A DNA stretch of 64,000 bases from Bathymodiolus brooksi (lineage: Eukaryota; Mollusca; Bivalvia; Mytilida; Modiolidae): assembly GCA_963680875.1 (NCBI GenBank), contig OY804583.1:32415331-32479330 (forward strand), written 5' to 3'. Below the pieces are notes generated by a model. The model saw nothing but the letters and a program-made list of their open reading frames with translations, searched no databases and was not told where the DNA came from. A program made the position numbers and the translations under genes. This document shows positions 24,601 through 31,880 of this stretch, in pieces. Numbering within the stretch: position 1 is the first letter of the stretch; each line of letters begins with the position of its first letter.

Positions 24601-27600
24601 AAAAATGGAATAAAATGACTCTATATATGTGTGACTATGATTGGTAAAGTGGTTCTTTCGTGTTTAAACAGAAACAGTCACATTTTCATCCTAATAGATC
24701 GATCAATCTATGAAAAAAACCAGAAATATTTGGTTAGAATCTCGAAATATTGTGCTTCTTGTTTACATCCAAATATGGAATTCTAGTGACGAATGATGGG
24801 GAAATATGCAAATAATCCATACTCTAATACGTGATTCTAGCTATTTTTACCAAATTTATTAATAAACAGCCAATGGGATGCAATTGTTCCACTTAGTTAA
24901 AGAGTCTATTTTTAGCGCCATTTTTTTTTACAACATTTCATCAGCAGCGGTATCCCGAGTTCCAACGTTGATTTCAAGCAAACGATATCATAAATACACG
25001 TATTCACGCGTCAGTCACGTTACAATTTTATTTAAAAAATGGATTCAATAAAAATGAATACTTCTTTCAGTTTTATTTATGAAGATATTCAGTAAAAACA
25101 CATGGGGTGTCGACGTAAACAATGCATGGCAGCTCACTTGTAAAGCGTCATGTCTAAAAAAAATAGAGTTACGTCCCTTGATTTCGGGATTTGACTTTGC
25201 ATTGTTGGAGGTACGGAATCTGTGCGTGGCTTCCCGACTGACTGACAATGATTCATATTTAATCATTTAACCATGTTGTATATTTTTTTACTTGTACAGA
25301 GGCACCTATAGTACAGTCAGCAGGATTTGACATTTTGTATTTGATATACTGACAATGATTCATATTTAATCATGATGTATATTTTTTACTTGTACAGAGC
25401 CACCTATAGTACAGTCAGCAGGATTTGACATTTTTTATTTGATATACTGACAATGATTCATATTTAACCATGTTGTATATTTTTTTACTTGTACAGAGGC
25501 ACCTATAGTACAGTCAGCAGGATTTGACATTTTTTATTTGATATACTGACAATGATTCATATTTAACCATGTTGTATATTTTTTTACTTGTACAGAGGCA
25601 CCTATAGTACAGTCAGCAGGATTTGACATTTTTTATTTGATATACTGACAATGATTCATATTTAACCATGTTGTATATTTTTTTACTTGTACAGAGGCAC
25701 CTATAGTACAGTCAGCAGGATTTGACATTTTTTATTTGATATACTGACAATGATTCATATTTAACCATGTTGTATATTGTTTTACTTGTACAGAGGCACC
25801 TATAGTACAGTCAGCAGGATTTGACATTTTTTATTTGATATACTGACAATGATTCATATTTAACCATGTTGTATATTTTTTTACTTGTACAGAGGCACCT
25901 ATAGTACAGTCAGCAGGATTTGACATTTTTTATTTGATATACTGACAATGATTCATATTTAACCATGTTGTATATTTTTTTACTTGTACAGAGGCACCTA
26001 TAGTACAGTCAGCAGGATTTGACATTTTTTATTTGATATACTGACAATGATTCATATTTAACCATGTTGTATATTGTTTTACTTGTACAGAGGCACCTAT
26101 AGTACAGTCAGCAGGATTTGACATTTTTTATTTGATATACTGACAATGATTCATATTTAACCATGTTGTATATTGTTTTACTTGTACAGAGGCACCTATA
26201 GTACAGTCAGCAGGATTTGACATTTTTTATTTGATATACTGACAATGATTCATATTTAACCATGTTGTATATTGTTTTACTTGTACAGAGGCACCTATAG
26301 TACAGTCAGCAGGATTTGACATTTTTTATTTGATATACTGACAATGATTCATATTTAACCATGTTGTATATTGTTTTACTTGTACAGAGGCACCTGTAGT
26401 ACAGTCAGCAGGATTTGACATTTTTTATTTGATATACTGACAATGATTCATATTTAACCATGTTGTATATTGTTTTACTTGTACAGAGGCACCTATAGTA
26501 CAGTCAGCAGGATTTGACATTTTTTATTTGATATACTGACAATGATTCATATTTAACCATGTTGTATATTGTTTTACTTGTACAGAGGCACCTATAGTAC
26601 AGTCAGCAGGATTTGACATTTTTTATTTGATATACTGACAATGATTCATATTTAACCATGTTGTATATTGTTTTACTTGTACAGAGGCACCTATAGTACA
26701 GTCAGCAGGATTTGACATTTTTTATTTGATATACTGACAATGATTCATATTTAACCATGTTGTATATTGTTTTACTTGTACAGAGGCACCTATAGTACAG
26801 TCAGCAGGATTTGACATTTTTTATTTGATATACTGACAATGATTCATATTTAACCATGTTGTATATTTTTTTACTTGTACAGAGGCACCTATAGTACAGT
26901 CAGCAGGATTTGACATTTTTTATTTATTATACTGACAATGATTCATATTTAACCATGTTGTATATTTTTTTACTTGTACAGAGGCACCTATAGTACAGTC
27001 AGCAGGATTTGACATTTTTTATTTGATATACTGACAATGATTCATATTTAACCATGTTGTATATTTTTTTACTTGTACAGAGGCACCTATAGTACAGTCA
27101 GCAGGATTTGACATTTTTTATTTGATATACTGACAATGATTCATATTTAACCATGTTGTATATTTTTTTACTTGTACAGAGGCACCTATAGTACAGTCAG
27201 CAGGATTTGACATTTTTTATTTGATATACTGACAATGATTCATATTTAACCATGTTGTATATTTTTTTACTTGTACAGAGGCACCTATAGTACAGTCAGC
27301 AGGATTTGACATTTTTTATTTGATATACTGACAATGATTCATATTTAACCATGTTGTATATTTTTTTACTTGTACAGAGGAATATACAGTACATTCATCA
27401 AAAATTGACCTATGGATTATAGGATTGGTATTGGGTATCATCGTGTTAATTATTGTCGTGGTCATCATCATATGTACACTGTACAGGAACAGAGGAGGAG
27501 AATATCCAGGTAAGTGATCATCTCAATAGTTCTCAACTTAAGGTGGTACCTTACACTACAGGGAGATAACTCTTTAAAATCAGTTGAATGGTTTGATCAT

Positions 27601-30056
27601 ATGATGTTTGTATGCAGATTTCAAGCATCTCGGTGATCAAAACCACAGAGAGAAAAGCTGCTATGTGGCTAGTGAATTTATAGCTCTGAGTCTGTTGGTT
27701 GGAATTTTTTAAAATTTTGATATTTATTACAGAGGATATATTCAAACACACTGCCAAAGAAATAAGAAAATTAAACGAGCAGATCAAATATTACCTGAAG
27801 TGTATGGTACCACCTTAACAATAGTTCTCACAATGTTTCTAGACAATATCAATCACATCGGTGGCATAATGGTTAACATACTCGCCTCGAGTGCGGTAGA
27901 TTGTGGATTCGAGTCGAACCAAAGAATATAAATTTGGTGTTTGTTGCTTCTGTTAAGCACACAGCATTAAGAGTAAGCAAAGACTGGTTGGCTCAGAATC
28001 AGGCTAATATGTCTGAGTAGAGTGACATGTCTATCTACGGACTGTTGTTTCAGTGAGCTAGCACTATAAAAATCCAATTCAGCATTTTGGTCTAGTGCAA
28101 AGCGGACGTATACATCATTTTCATTGAAAATAAACTTGATCTGGCCATGATATAGCTGATAAATTGCCGAGTTAAACAACAATCCCTCTGACACTGACTC
28201 CCTTCCTGTTTGTGGTTGCATTTGCATTATTTCATGACTCCAGCGCTTTAACATAGCGGTTGTGAGGATTTGTTTTTGCAACACAATTGTTCCCCAATAC
28301 GGTTGTTTCGAATCATGTCAATTCCGACCACGTTCCGTCTTTTTCTTGTCTTGACGTCTGAACAAATCGGCAGGCGACGTCTGGTGTTTACGCTATTACT
28401 GTGACAACGTCAGCATATCATAGTCGTAGATGCGGTAGATTATAAGTAATTGTAATATGGAGACGCCAAGGAAACCGCTGAATAAATACTGGTGTTCGGT
28501 ACCCCACTCTCTGTCTGATATCAGAAATATATACATAAACTAAAGGAAGATCGTTTTCCCTTGATGATGCTGACAGCCGCAAATAAAGAAAGAAAACAAA
28601 TTTAATTTTAAAGAAGTATTTGTCTCTGCATTGAAGTCTTTGATACAAATAGAATAATTTAATTGATATCTGTCTTCTACAGAAAATGTTAAGATTTTTT
28701 TATGTTGAGGATCGAACGTTAAAACGGCATGTATCGATTGGAGTTTTTGTTGTGTACATTGACATCGGAAGTTTAATGCCGATTAGTCCATCGAAATCAC
28801 GTGATCTGGCGGACGAAAATAACAAAAAATTGACGGAATGGAAATGATTCGAAACAATCGTATTTTGTTTATCTCAAAGTTGACACAGTTACTTCCCTTT
28901 GTTTTTAAAATATTAGAATTATGACTGTTGGGCAAATAAAATATGCTTAAGCTATTTACTAAAACTCTTTCAAAGCGATATGCTGAACTAAGGAGCAGCT
29001 AATTTCAATTTTATAGTTTTGAACCTCTTAATACAGGTTTGACTGTAATTACCAAATATTTTGAGATTCGAGTGGTTATTGTATTTTATTTTTCTTATAT
29101 TTTTTTTTACAGTGGACAAGAAGGAAGTTGCCGCAGGTCATGACCCTGAAAAAGAGTTGAAGGACAGTGGATTCCACGATTTATCTAGGGCGTAAGTAGT
29201 GTTTTGTGAATAAAATACTTTTATTTAATTTGTTCAGCATTTACATCAATAGCGAATGATGTGATGAAAGCAGGGTAAAGAGTAATGAATGGAGATATAA
29301 ATAACTATCTCCTAATATATATGTTTCTTTATCAAGAACGACGACAATCATTAATTAATCGTTTGGTAGTTGGATTTACAACTACCTGTGCAATCAGATC
29401 CTACTAGTTTTTAGTTCAAATCCCGCTCTTGGCAAGGCACACTTGATAAGTTTGTTTGTGGCTTGCGACAAATCGGTGGTTTTCTCCAGGTTCTCCAGTT
29501 TACTCCACTAATAAAACTGACCGCCACGATATAACTGAAATATTGTTGAAAGTGGTGTTAAACACAATAATCCTAACCTAACGCCATCATTAATATAACT
29601 TCATAATTTTGCAGCGGTCTTATACTTGCTTTGAGAAATACACACCTTAATATGTGTAAATTTATGCTCTTTATTATACTTATATTTTCTACACTTGTAC
29701 AAAACCACTTACCGATTTAAACCAAGAGTTTGTAAAAATTTTAAAATGGGAGGGATGTATCATTGAATCATCACACAGATTTATAAGGAGGGATGTATCA
29801 TTGAATCATCACACAGATTTATAAGGTTTATTTTCATTTTGTTTTGTACAGTGATGGTGAGAAGACTCCATTTGACCGTGTCTCTTTGTCGGATGACGTG
29901 AAACCATTGGAAAGTGACGAGGACAGCATGATGGGAGATTACGATGATGACGCAGACATGACCAAGTTTAACGAGGATGGCTCGTTCATTGGCTTGTACA
30001 TGGACAAAAAAGGTCAAGATCAGACTCCTGTTCATCAAACTCAATCAACCGTTTAA
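3540..30056 (+). CDS. L1CAM/neuroglian-family cell adhesion molecule, C-terminal part (8 exons)
   Basis: Spliced CDS in exons 3540-3639, 6985-7181, 8854-9015, 10701-10883, 17922-18278, 27378-27509, 29113-29191 and 29852-30056. All have AG acceptors and GT donors and their phases join without a stop, giving about 470 residues. The order is Ig domain (exons 1-2; core Cys in LQC and YKC, Trp in DIEW), Ig domain (exons 3-4; Cys in IFAC and SIMC), a cysteine-free Ig-like domain (exon 5), a transmembrane helix with the basic stop [10 protein letters not shown] (exon 6), and a cytoplasmic tail (exons 7-8). The tail has GFHDLS, an acidic ESDEDSM stretch and [11 protein letters not shown]1-family proteins (neuroglian, NrCAM, neurofascin) carry the same RNRGGKY, GFHEYS and FIGQY blocks; FIGQY binds ankyrin and links adhesion to spectrin. 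The N-terminal exons lie left of the window. Typical members have FNIII repeats before the membrane; none is seen here. Family assignment is firm; orthology is inferred. Confidence 0.85.
3726..4745 (+). repeat. 63-bp minisatellite built from a SINE head
   Basis: About 16 units of 63 bp, each containing ggtggtgtaatggttagcgt, which resembles a tRNA 5' half with a pol III A-box. The array runs directly into a SINE body (gttccagtcctgatgg...) at 4740. Both strands stay open for hundreds of codons because 63 is a multiple of 3; no splice or start context supports a protein. Confidence 0.9.
4740..4815 (+). mobile_element. Body of tRNA-derived SINE family A (truncated)
   Basis: Box-B-like ggttccagtcctgat is followed by the family body (agaccaaaaactataaa, then tgctgcttctccactaagca). 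It ends abruptly near 4815. Confidence 0.65.
4920..6123. mobile_element. 1.2-kb hAT-like TIR element
   Basis: Ends CAGGCCTCGACATTAACG and (inverted) CAGGCCTCTACATTAACA, flanked by the 5-bp direct repeat TAACT. Subterminal gtccga/ggacaa motifs lie on both sides. No transposase ORF. It contains a 50-bp palindrome and a poly-G tract. Confidence 0.7.
5538..5594. repeat. Near-perfect palindrome inside the hAT-like element
   Basis: The arms aaaaaaatatacctagatac and gtatctaggtatattttttt flank a short tggtatatata centre. Confidence 0.8.
6410..6575 (+). mobile_element. SINE family A body fragment
   Basis: Contains gagtaagaggaagactggtc, gtccgagtggaac, gagctagcaccataaaa and aaagcagac, matching the body that follows the 9.1-kb array. 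Confidence 0.6.
6985..7181 (+). CDS. L1-family exon: second half of the same Ig domain
   Basis: It continues the Ig fold with [13 protein letters not shown] (C-strand Trp), then [18 protein letters not shown], the classic I-set F-strand D-x-G-x-Y-x-C signature. The exon ends ...FLNVT in phase 1 with donor gtaagt. Splitting an Ig domain over two exons is usual in this family. Confidence 0.88.
7200..7275. repeat. Hairpin made of inverted SINE family B 3' ends
   Basis: gccactttcagcagtat and atattgctgaaagtggc face each other, each matching the SINE-B tail. It lies just 3' of the L1-family exon that ends at 7181. Confidence 0.65.
7300..7660 (+). mobile_element. SINE family A body with a partial second copy
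   Basis: gaataagagcaaagactgat through gatatagctgaaaaattgct and a tail ending tttaacaacgattactcactc; from about 7555 a second fragment (atcagaataatgtgtctactg) follows. Confidence 0.65.
7660..8640 (+). repeat. Mollusc-type repeat: G/C head plus about 5 tandem units
   Basis: The head cccccgctccccggaggggg is followed by units of about 150-190 bp that repeat tttctcagcaactat, ctgatatttggtcacaagc and cttagttggtttttatacac. Inverted and direct relatives lie at 46535-46950 and 59305-59690. Class unknown. Confidence 0.75.
8854..9015 (+). CDS. L1-family exon: first half of the next Ig domain
   Basis: The acceptor is ttttgtag. The frame [13 protein letters not shown], then [10 protein letters not shown] (B-strand Cys) and [15 protein letters not shown] (C-strand Trp), matches an I-set half domain. 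Phase 1 in and phase 1 out; donor gtaagt. Confidence 0.85.
9099..9880 (+). repeat. 54-bp minisatellite built from the same SINE head
   Basis: About 14 units of 54 bp containing ggtggtgtaatggttagcat and ctcgcctcaggtgcagtaga. The last unit runs into the box-B-like ggttcaagccctgatcaggt of a SINE. It is the same head as the 63-bp array at 3.7 kb but with a different period, so it expanded independently. Confidence 0.9.
9880..10180 (+). mobile_element. SINE family A body, nearly complete
   Basis: Box-B-like ggttcaagccctgatc, body with gagtggagcaagatgtttat and gagctagcactataaaaat, and 3' end gatatagctgaaaaattgct plus gagttggcgttgaaca. This is the best local copy of the body. Confidence 0.75.
10330..10450 (+). 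repeat. Fragment of a mollusc interspersed repeat (gagcacctgag family)
   Basis: Contains cacctggatttaccccct, tagtgggggtccttgttgct and cctctttagtatcttcaaac, related to 11146-11310, 19130-19295 and 39425-39480. Confidence 0.5.
10436..10615 (+). mobile_element. SINE family B (tRNA-Ser-like head lost)
   Basis: Box-B-like gtgaattcaaatcc, gaggtgtactcgatacaaca, ttctccgggtactcccg, and 3' end gaaagtggagttaaacacca. Confidence 0.7.
10701..10883 (+). CDS. L1-family exon: second half of the second Ig domain
   Basis: The acceptor is ttatttcag. The frame [17 protein letters not shown] (E strand) leads to [12 protein letters not shown], where the last Cys fits the F-strand position. It ends ASLRII in phase 1 with donor gtaagt. 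The F strand lacks the usual tyrosine and has an extra Cys. Confidence 0.82.
11695..13876. mobile_element. 2.2-kb TIR element, 6-bp target duplication
   Basis: Ends CAGGGGTCGACTTAAG and (inverted) CAGGGGTCGACGTAAC, flanked by AAACCC on both sides. The paralogous site in copy 2 (AAACCA, then ccattg) is empty. Subterminal ctggccc motifs recur at both ends. It has no intact transposase and carries a nested element at 12419-13330. Confidence 0.8.
12419..13330. mobile_element. Nested 0.9-kb hAT-like element
   Basis: Ends CAGAGGCGGATTTAGAGG and (inverted) CAGGGGCGGATCCAGGATT, an end type I recall as widespread in animal genomes. The flanks ataataat and ataataga match at 6 of 8 positions. Its G/C-rich 3' part (13190-13320) resembles 48720-48820. 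Confidence 0.7.
14019..16917 (+). mobile_element. Full-length, inactivated Tigger/pogo transposon
   Basis: TIRs CAGGTGAATCTCGTTATGTC and (inverted) CAGTTGAATCTCGTTATCTT lie between TA dinucleotides at 14017-14018 and 16918-16919, the pogo/Tc1-type target. The length (2.9 kb) and the internal transposase fit Tigger. A paralogous site without the element lies in the duplicate at 19828. Confidence 0.9.
14631..16350 (+). pseudogene. Tigger/pogo-type transposase, broken by frameshifts and stops
   Basis: Fragments in three frames follow the order of a Tigger transposase. An N-terminal helix-turn-helix region is followed by a CENP-B-type DNA-binding domain ([20 protein letters not shown], then [18 protein letters not shown]). 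The DDE catalytic core has [11 protein letters not shown] (first Asp near 15305), IVDNCPAHP (second Asp at 15620) and [16 protein letters not shown] (third Asp at 15712), about 30 residues after the second. A C-terminal acidic region ends at 16350. At least two frame changes and an internal stop at 15507 make it inactive. CENP-B-like proteins derive from this family, but decay here argues against domestication. Confidence 0.88.
17480..17920. other. Intron, nothing recognised
   Basis: Contains only a short duplicated motif (gcctttttaagac... ggaggaatt) at 17583-17665. The polypyrimidine tract of the Ig-like exon lies at its end. Confidence 0.5.
17922..18278 (+). CDS. L1-family exon: membrane-proximal Ig-like domain without cysteines
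   Basis: A single 119-codon exon between acceptor ttttccag and donor gtaagt, phase 1 to 1. It has an Ig-like layout: [11 protein letters not shown] (A strand), FSMSITATT (B strand, no Cys), LIYEWLL (C-strand Trp), NLTIVPELG (E strand), [12 protein letters not shown] (F strand with Val where Cys is expected) and VVVAFEIN (G strand). There is no Cys anywhere, so the fold would lack its core disulfide. NRT, NLT and NIS are N-glycosylation sequons. Confidence 0.8.
18325..18650. mobile_element. Two SINE family B fragments in opposite orientation
   Basis: 18325-18530 reads as minus strand (accactttcaacaacat through ggtcgggaatcaaactcag), and 18560-18650 as plus (cctccaccaataaaactgac through gataaacaccataa). 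Together they can fold back. Confidence 0.65.
18778..18900 (-). mobile_element. SINE family A 3' fragment
   Basis: tgtttaatgccaacgcagca and accaacatgcttagttgg are the reverse complement of the SINE-A 3' half. Confidence 0.55.
18957..20410. repeat. Segmental duplication, copy 2 (near-empty sites)
   Basis: Collinear with copy 1 but without the two large insertions. At 19690 it reads tttagaaaccaccattg where copy 1 has the first TIR element, and at 19828 aatacaaatgtagtt where copy 1 has Tigger. Confidence 0.88.
20410..20535 (-). mobile_element. SINE family B fragment
   Basis: tttatcacacaatgttgtat, ggtcgggaatcaaactcag and gtatatccaattacattg match the minus-strand SINE-B head half. Confidence 0.55.
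20535..21190 (+). repeat. Mollusc-type tandem repeat, about 4 units of ~150 bp
   Basis: Units repeat ggatctttaccaaacttggc, cacatgattcccctgtg, ttattttggggtca and ggtcaaaggtcaaggtcac. The ends resemble acgggcgtatt...gtgatg, also present at 18905-18945. Class unknown. Confidence 0.75.
21208..21400 (-). mobile_element. SINE family A, 5' half
   Basis: cgatcggggttcaaacccat is an inverted box-B-like sequence and cgaggcgagcactccaaac the inverted head; agaagcaacaaataccaat is body. Confidence 0.65.
22013..22195 (-). CDS. Cysteine-rich ORF inside the insertion, unrecognised
   Basis: Encodes [20 protein letters not shown], then [14 protein letters not shown] and SCRYDNDP. The regular Cys spacing looks more like real or recently real coding sequence than chance. 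I do not recognise the family. No clear splice partners; a gtgggt donor-like site lies within it. It could be part of a captured gene or a transposon ORF. Confidence 0.25.
   Translation of the reverse strand: MYAYVSFIVDVKKYHRCVPKDNEFRCLANGRSDQGGCGAKWNNCIPQDIDTSCRYDNDPR
22840..23230. repeat. Tandem repeats inside the insertion
   Basis: About 4 units of ~65 bp (ttgcaataattctttctcca, gacattcacaaaatgaccag) followed by ~5 shorter units with gcattcacataaaaga. Confidence 0.75.
23566..23787 (-). CDS. Second cysteine-containing ORF inside the insertion, unrecognised
   Basis: Encodes [20 protein letters not shown], then [20 protein letters not shown]. Upstream on the minus strand of the 22.1-kb ORF and possibly an earlier exon of the same unit. 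Function unknown. Confidence 0.22.
   Translation of the reverse strand: MKTRTCLKHFKNELNFCKEFGSEDKLYCGTYCYNSCNTFSRSESGAETKSQTFQFLIDILNQNQVVEQVSTDI
27378..27509 (+). CDS. L1-family exon: juxtamembrane stalk and transmembrane helix
   Basis: The acceptor is cttgtacag. The frame [13 protein letters not shown] is followed by about 22 hydrophobic residues ([20 protein letters not shown]) and the cytosolic basic anchor [11 protein letters not shown]. The phase fits the preceding Ig exon directly (A|AG gives Lys). Its first ~35 nt are homologous to the repeated unit of the tandem array immediately upstream. Confidence 0.88.
27840..28185 (+). mobile_element. SINE family A, nearly complete
   Basis: Head ggtggcataatggttaacat with A-box, inverted-box-free B region gtggattcgagtcgaacc, body ggctcagaatcaggctaata, and tail gatatagctgataaattgcc plus gagttaaacaacaatc. 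Confidence 0.75.
28296..28864. mobile_element. ~570-bp TIR element
   Basis: Inverted ends aatacggttgtttcgaatca and (inverted) aatacgattgtttcgaatca, about 30 bp with few mismatches. No clear target duplication. No ORF recognised. Confidence 0.65.
29113..29191 (+). CDS. L1-family exon: cytoplasmic tail, membrane-proximal part
   Basis: Encodes [18 protein letters not shown] then SGFHDLSRA. It matches the neuroglian region that follows RNRGGKY and leads to GFHEYS. Acceptor tttttacag, donor gtaagt; it ends in phase 2 and joins the last exon in frame. Confidence 0.85.
29370..29575 (+). mobile_element. SINE family B
   Basis: Head ggtagttggatttacaacta, box-B-like gttcaaatcccgctc, ttctccaggttctccagttt, and 3' end gaaagtggtgttaaacacaa. 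Confidence 0.7.
29749..29830 (+). repeat. ~41-bp perfect tandem duplication before the last exon acceptor
   Basis: The block beginning agggatgtatcattgaatc and ending cagatttataagg occurs twice in a row, just upstream of the polypyrimidine tract of the last exon. Confidence 0.7.
29852..30056 (+). CDS. L1-family last coding exon: ankyrin-binding tail
   Basis: Encodes [36 protein letters not shown] and [16 protein letters not shown], ending VHQTQSTV and TAA at 30054-30056. The position and context of FIGLY match the FIGQY ankyrin-binding motif of the L1 family; the Tyr that is phosphorylated in relatives is kept and Gln is replaced by Leu. The C-terminus TQSTV has a class I PDZ-ligand shape (S/T-x-V). 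Confidence 0.9.
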
Positions 30057-30174
30057 ATGTTACACGATAATCATAAAATTACGTTAGAATGTGTAGTTGG
30101 TCATCAAACTCAATCAATCGTTTAAATATTACACGATAGTCATAAGCTTACGTTAGAATGTTCGATTGGTTATA
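30037..30174 (+). repeat. 69-bp tandem duplication spanning the L1-family stop codon
   Basis: The block that starts at catcaaactcaatcaa and contains the last codons and the stop (30037-30105) is repeated at 30106-30174 with a few substitutions. The second copy lies in the 3' UTR. Confidence 0.75.
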
Positions 30175-31820
30175 GAATGTTAAAAAGTCCCCGATGAATA
30201 CATCCAACACGAATTCCATATTTCTGTGTAGAAATGATTTCTCGGTAGTTCCAATACATCTTGATGAAAAATCTTTATTTTTCTAGTATTTTGAATAAAT
30301 GTGCCATATAATTGACTATGATAAAAACATACATGAAGGAAATTTCTACTTGCATTCATCGAAATCAGACTTTAGGCTATGTTCACTCATGACGGGCATA
30401 CTGATGCATATTAACTGAGTTTGTGGTTTGGATTCACACAAAAATTTGATATACTTTGAATATGTTTAACCTAAGATGCTTTTTCGAAAATTTACACATG
30501 ACTTTCTGAGGGTAATGCATATTTATTCAAATATTTTCGATATGGATTGCTAGTTTGTTACCTAGGGAACCCAACAAGTGTGTAAAAATTAATTTTTTAG
30601 GTATTAAATGTAAGTGTGAATGCAGTATTAATTTCATGTTAAATAACGTAGGCTACAGGTATAATGATATCCATTTTAATTTTAGATGACGTATCCTTAC
30701 ACCTTATAATACACAACTCAGTTAATTGGGGAGGAAAATGTTCTATTGCGCTATGAAAATAGTACCTAATTTGATTGGACAATCACCAACAAAAATCAAG
30801 CTCCTTTGTATCAGCGTAATTAGTGTTGTATCTATTTGTACATATCTATTTTTAATTCTGGATCCCGGTTGTTTTCCTTCTTTTATTCTGGTGACGGAAA
30901 ATTTTTCTTTTAATTTTTCGATAGCATATTTTGAGAAATTTGTATAAAAAAGCAGGAAGAAAATTGTCAGAATTTTTCTAATTCAGTTGATTTTTTTTTT
31001 TTCTTTCTTTATAGGGGTCAAAGGTCATTCAAAGTGCTATAAATACACCTTTTTTTTTTTGCTTTGCCACAGCAGATTAAAATGATTACCTGTCATATGA
31101 AATACATGTTGATACACACGTTCACATGCTCAGATTTTGATGTTAATTTTAACATGTATAGTCTCCTTATGGCAAACTTTACAAATTAATCGATTTTATA
31201 CATGTTGTTTTGGTTTTTTTTGTACATAAAAAGTTGTCCTGAATGTTATTCTTTTGTGAGTGCAATACTCTATTTCGCCTGTACACTATAAAAAGTCTAT
31301 ATGTTCTCTTTTAACATGTTTGAAGAAGAAGAGTAAATAAATTGTCTCCCTTTAATATTATCTCCCTTGTTTAACTTAGTGAAGGGAGATAATTAATGTT
31401 TCCATATCTTCACTGTATATGGAAGTTATCTTTTTTGTTTTAATTTATCAATATATTAGTTAGTAATTAAGATGCATTTTCAAATACCGAGAGATTTGCC
31501 GCCAGGAAATAGGCACCAGAATTGTTATTCTATTGACTGTGAGAACTTGTATGTAGATTTTATATATGTAAAATGATCCATGTCTATAATGAAGCATTGA
31601 TATATTATATAGGGTTACTCAATGGTTAATATTACAATCCCACGGGTCACATGGATGGAGAAATTGGAGACGACAAAAAGAGAATGAAGATCTTTGGTAA
31701 TACACAGCGAGCTTAGTAACAAACCATGTATATACCCTTTACTAATATATCTCTGAATGAAAGCATACCCCTGTTCTCCATAGCAACCAGGTATAAGTGG
31801 ATTTATTATAACTGCCAGTT

Positions 31821-31880
31821 TACGAAACAGAGGCTATATTGCTACCCCTAGAGTACAGAGTAGCCTCTGTTTCGTAAATT
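31821..31880. repeat. Hairpin in the putative 3' UTR
   Basis: The arms tttacgaaacagaggcta and tagcctctgtttcgtaaa are almost perfectly complementary, with a loop of about 22 nt. It could fold in the transcript. Confidence 0.7.

Larger units (their letters stand above)
21669..25240. mobile_element. 3.57-kb insertion with short TIRs and a 3-bp target duplication
   Basis: Ends CAGTAGGACAGCCA and (inverted) CAGTCGGGAAGCCA, flanked by ACT. Intact array units read gatatactgacaatg, which is the empty site. Inside are a 22-bp repeat (gggatgcaattgttccactt at ~22060 and ~24875), tandem repeats at 22840-23230, and two cysteine-rich minus-strand ORFs. The superfamily is not recognised. Confidence 0.7.
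21580..27377 (+). repeat. Tandem array (~98 bp, about 22 units) of a splice acceptor plus exon start
   Basis: Each unit reads polypyrimidine tract, cttgtacag, aggcacctatagtacagtca, gcaggatttgac, then tttatttgatatactgacaa. The last boundary runs straight into the true transmembrane exon, whose start (aggaatatacagtacattca) is alignable with the unit. Unit 1 (21580-21668 and 25241 onward) is split by a 3.57-kb insertion; the uninterrupted array is 25241-27377. In the L1-family frame each unit would add [17 protein letters not shown] and a stop. Confidence 0.88.

Noticed and set aside
25241..27377. CRISPR-like array (regular repeats)
   Set aside because: Units are nearly identical along their whole length with no variable spacers, and the host is a eukaryote.
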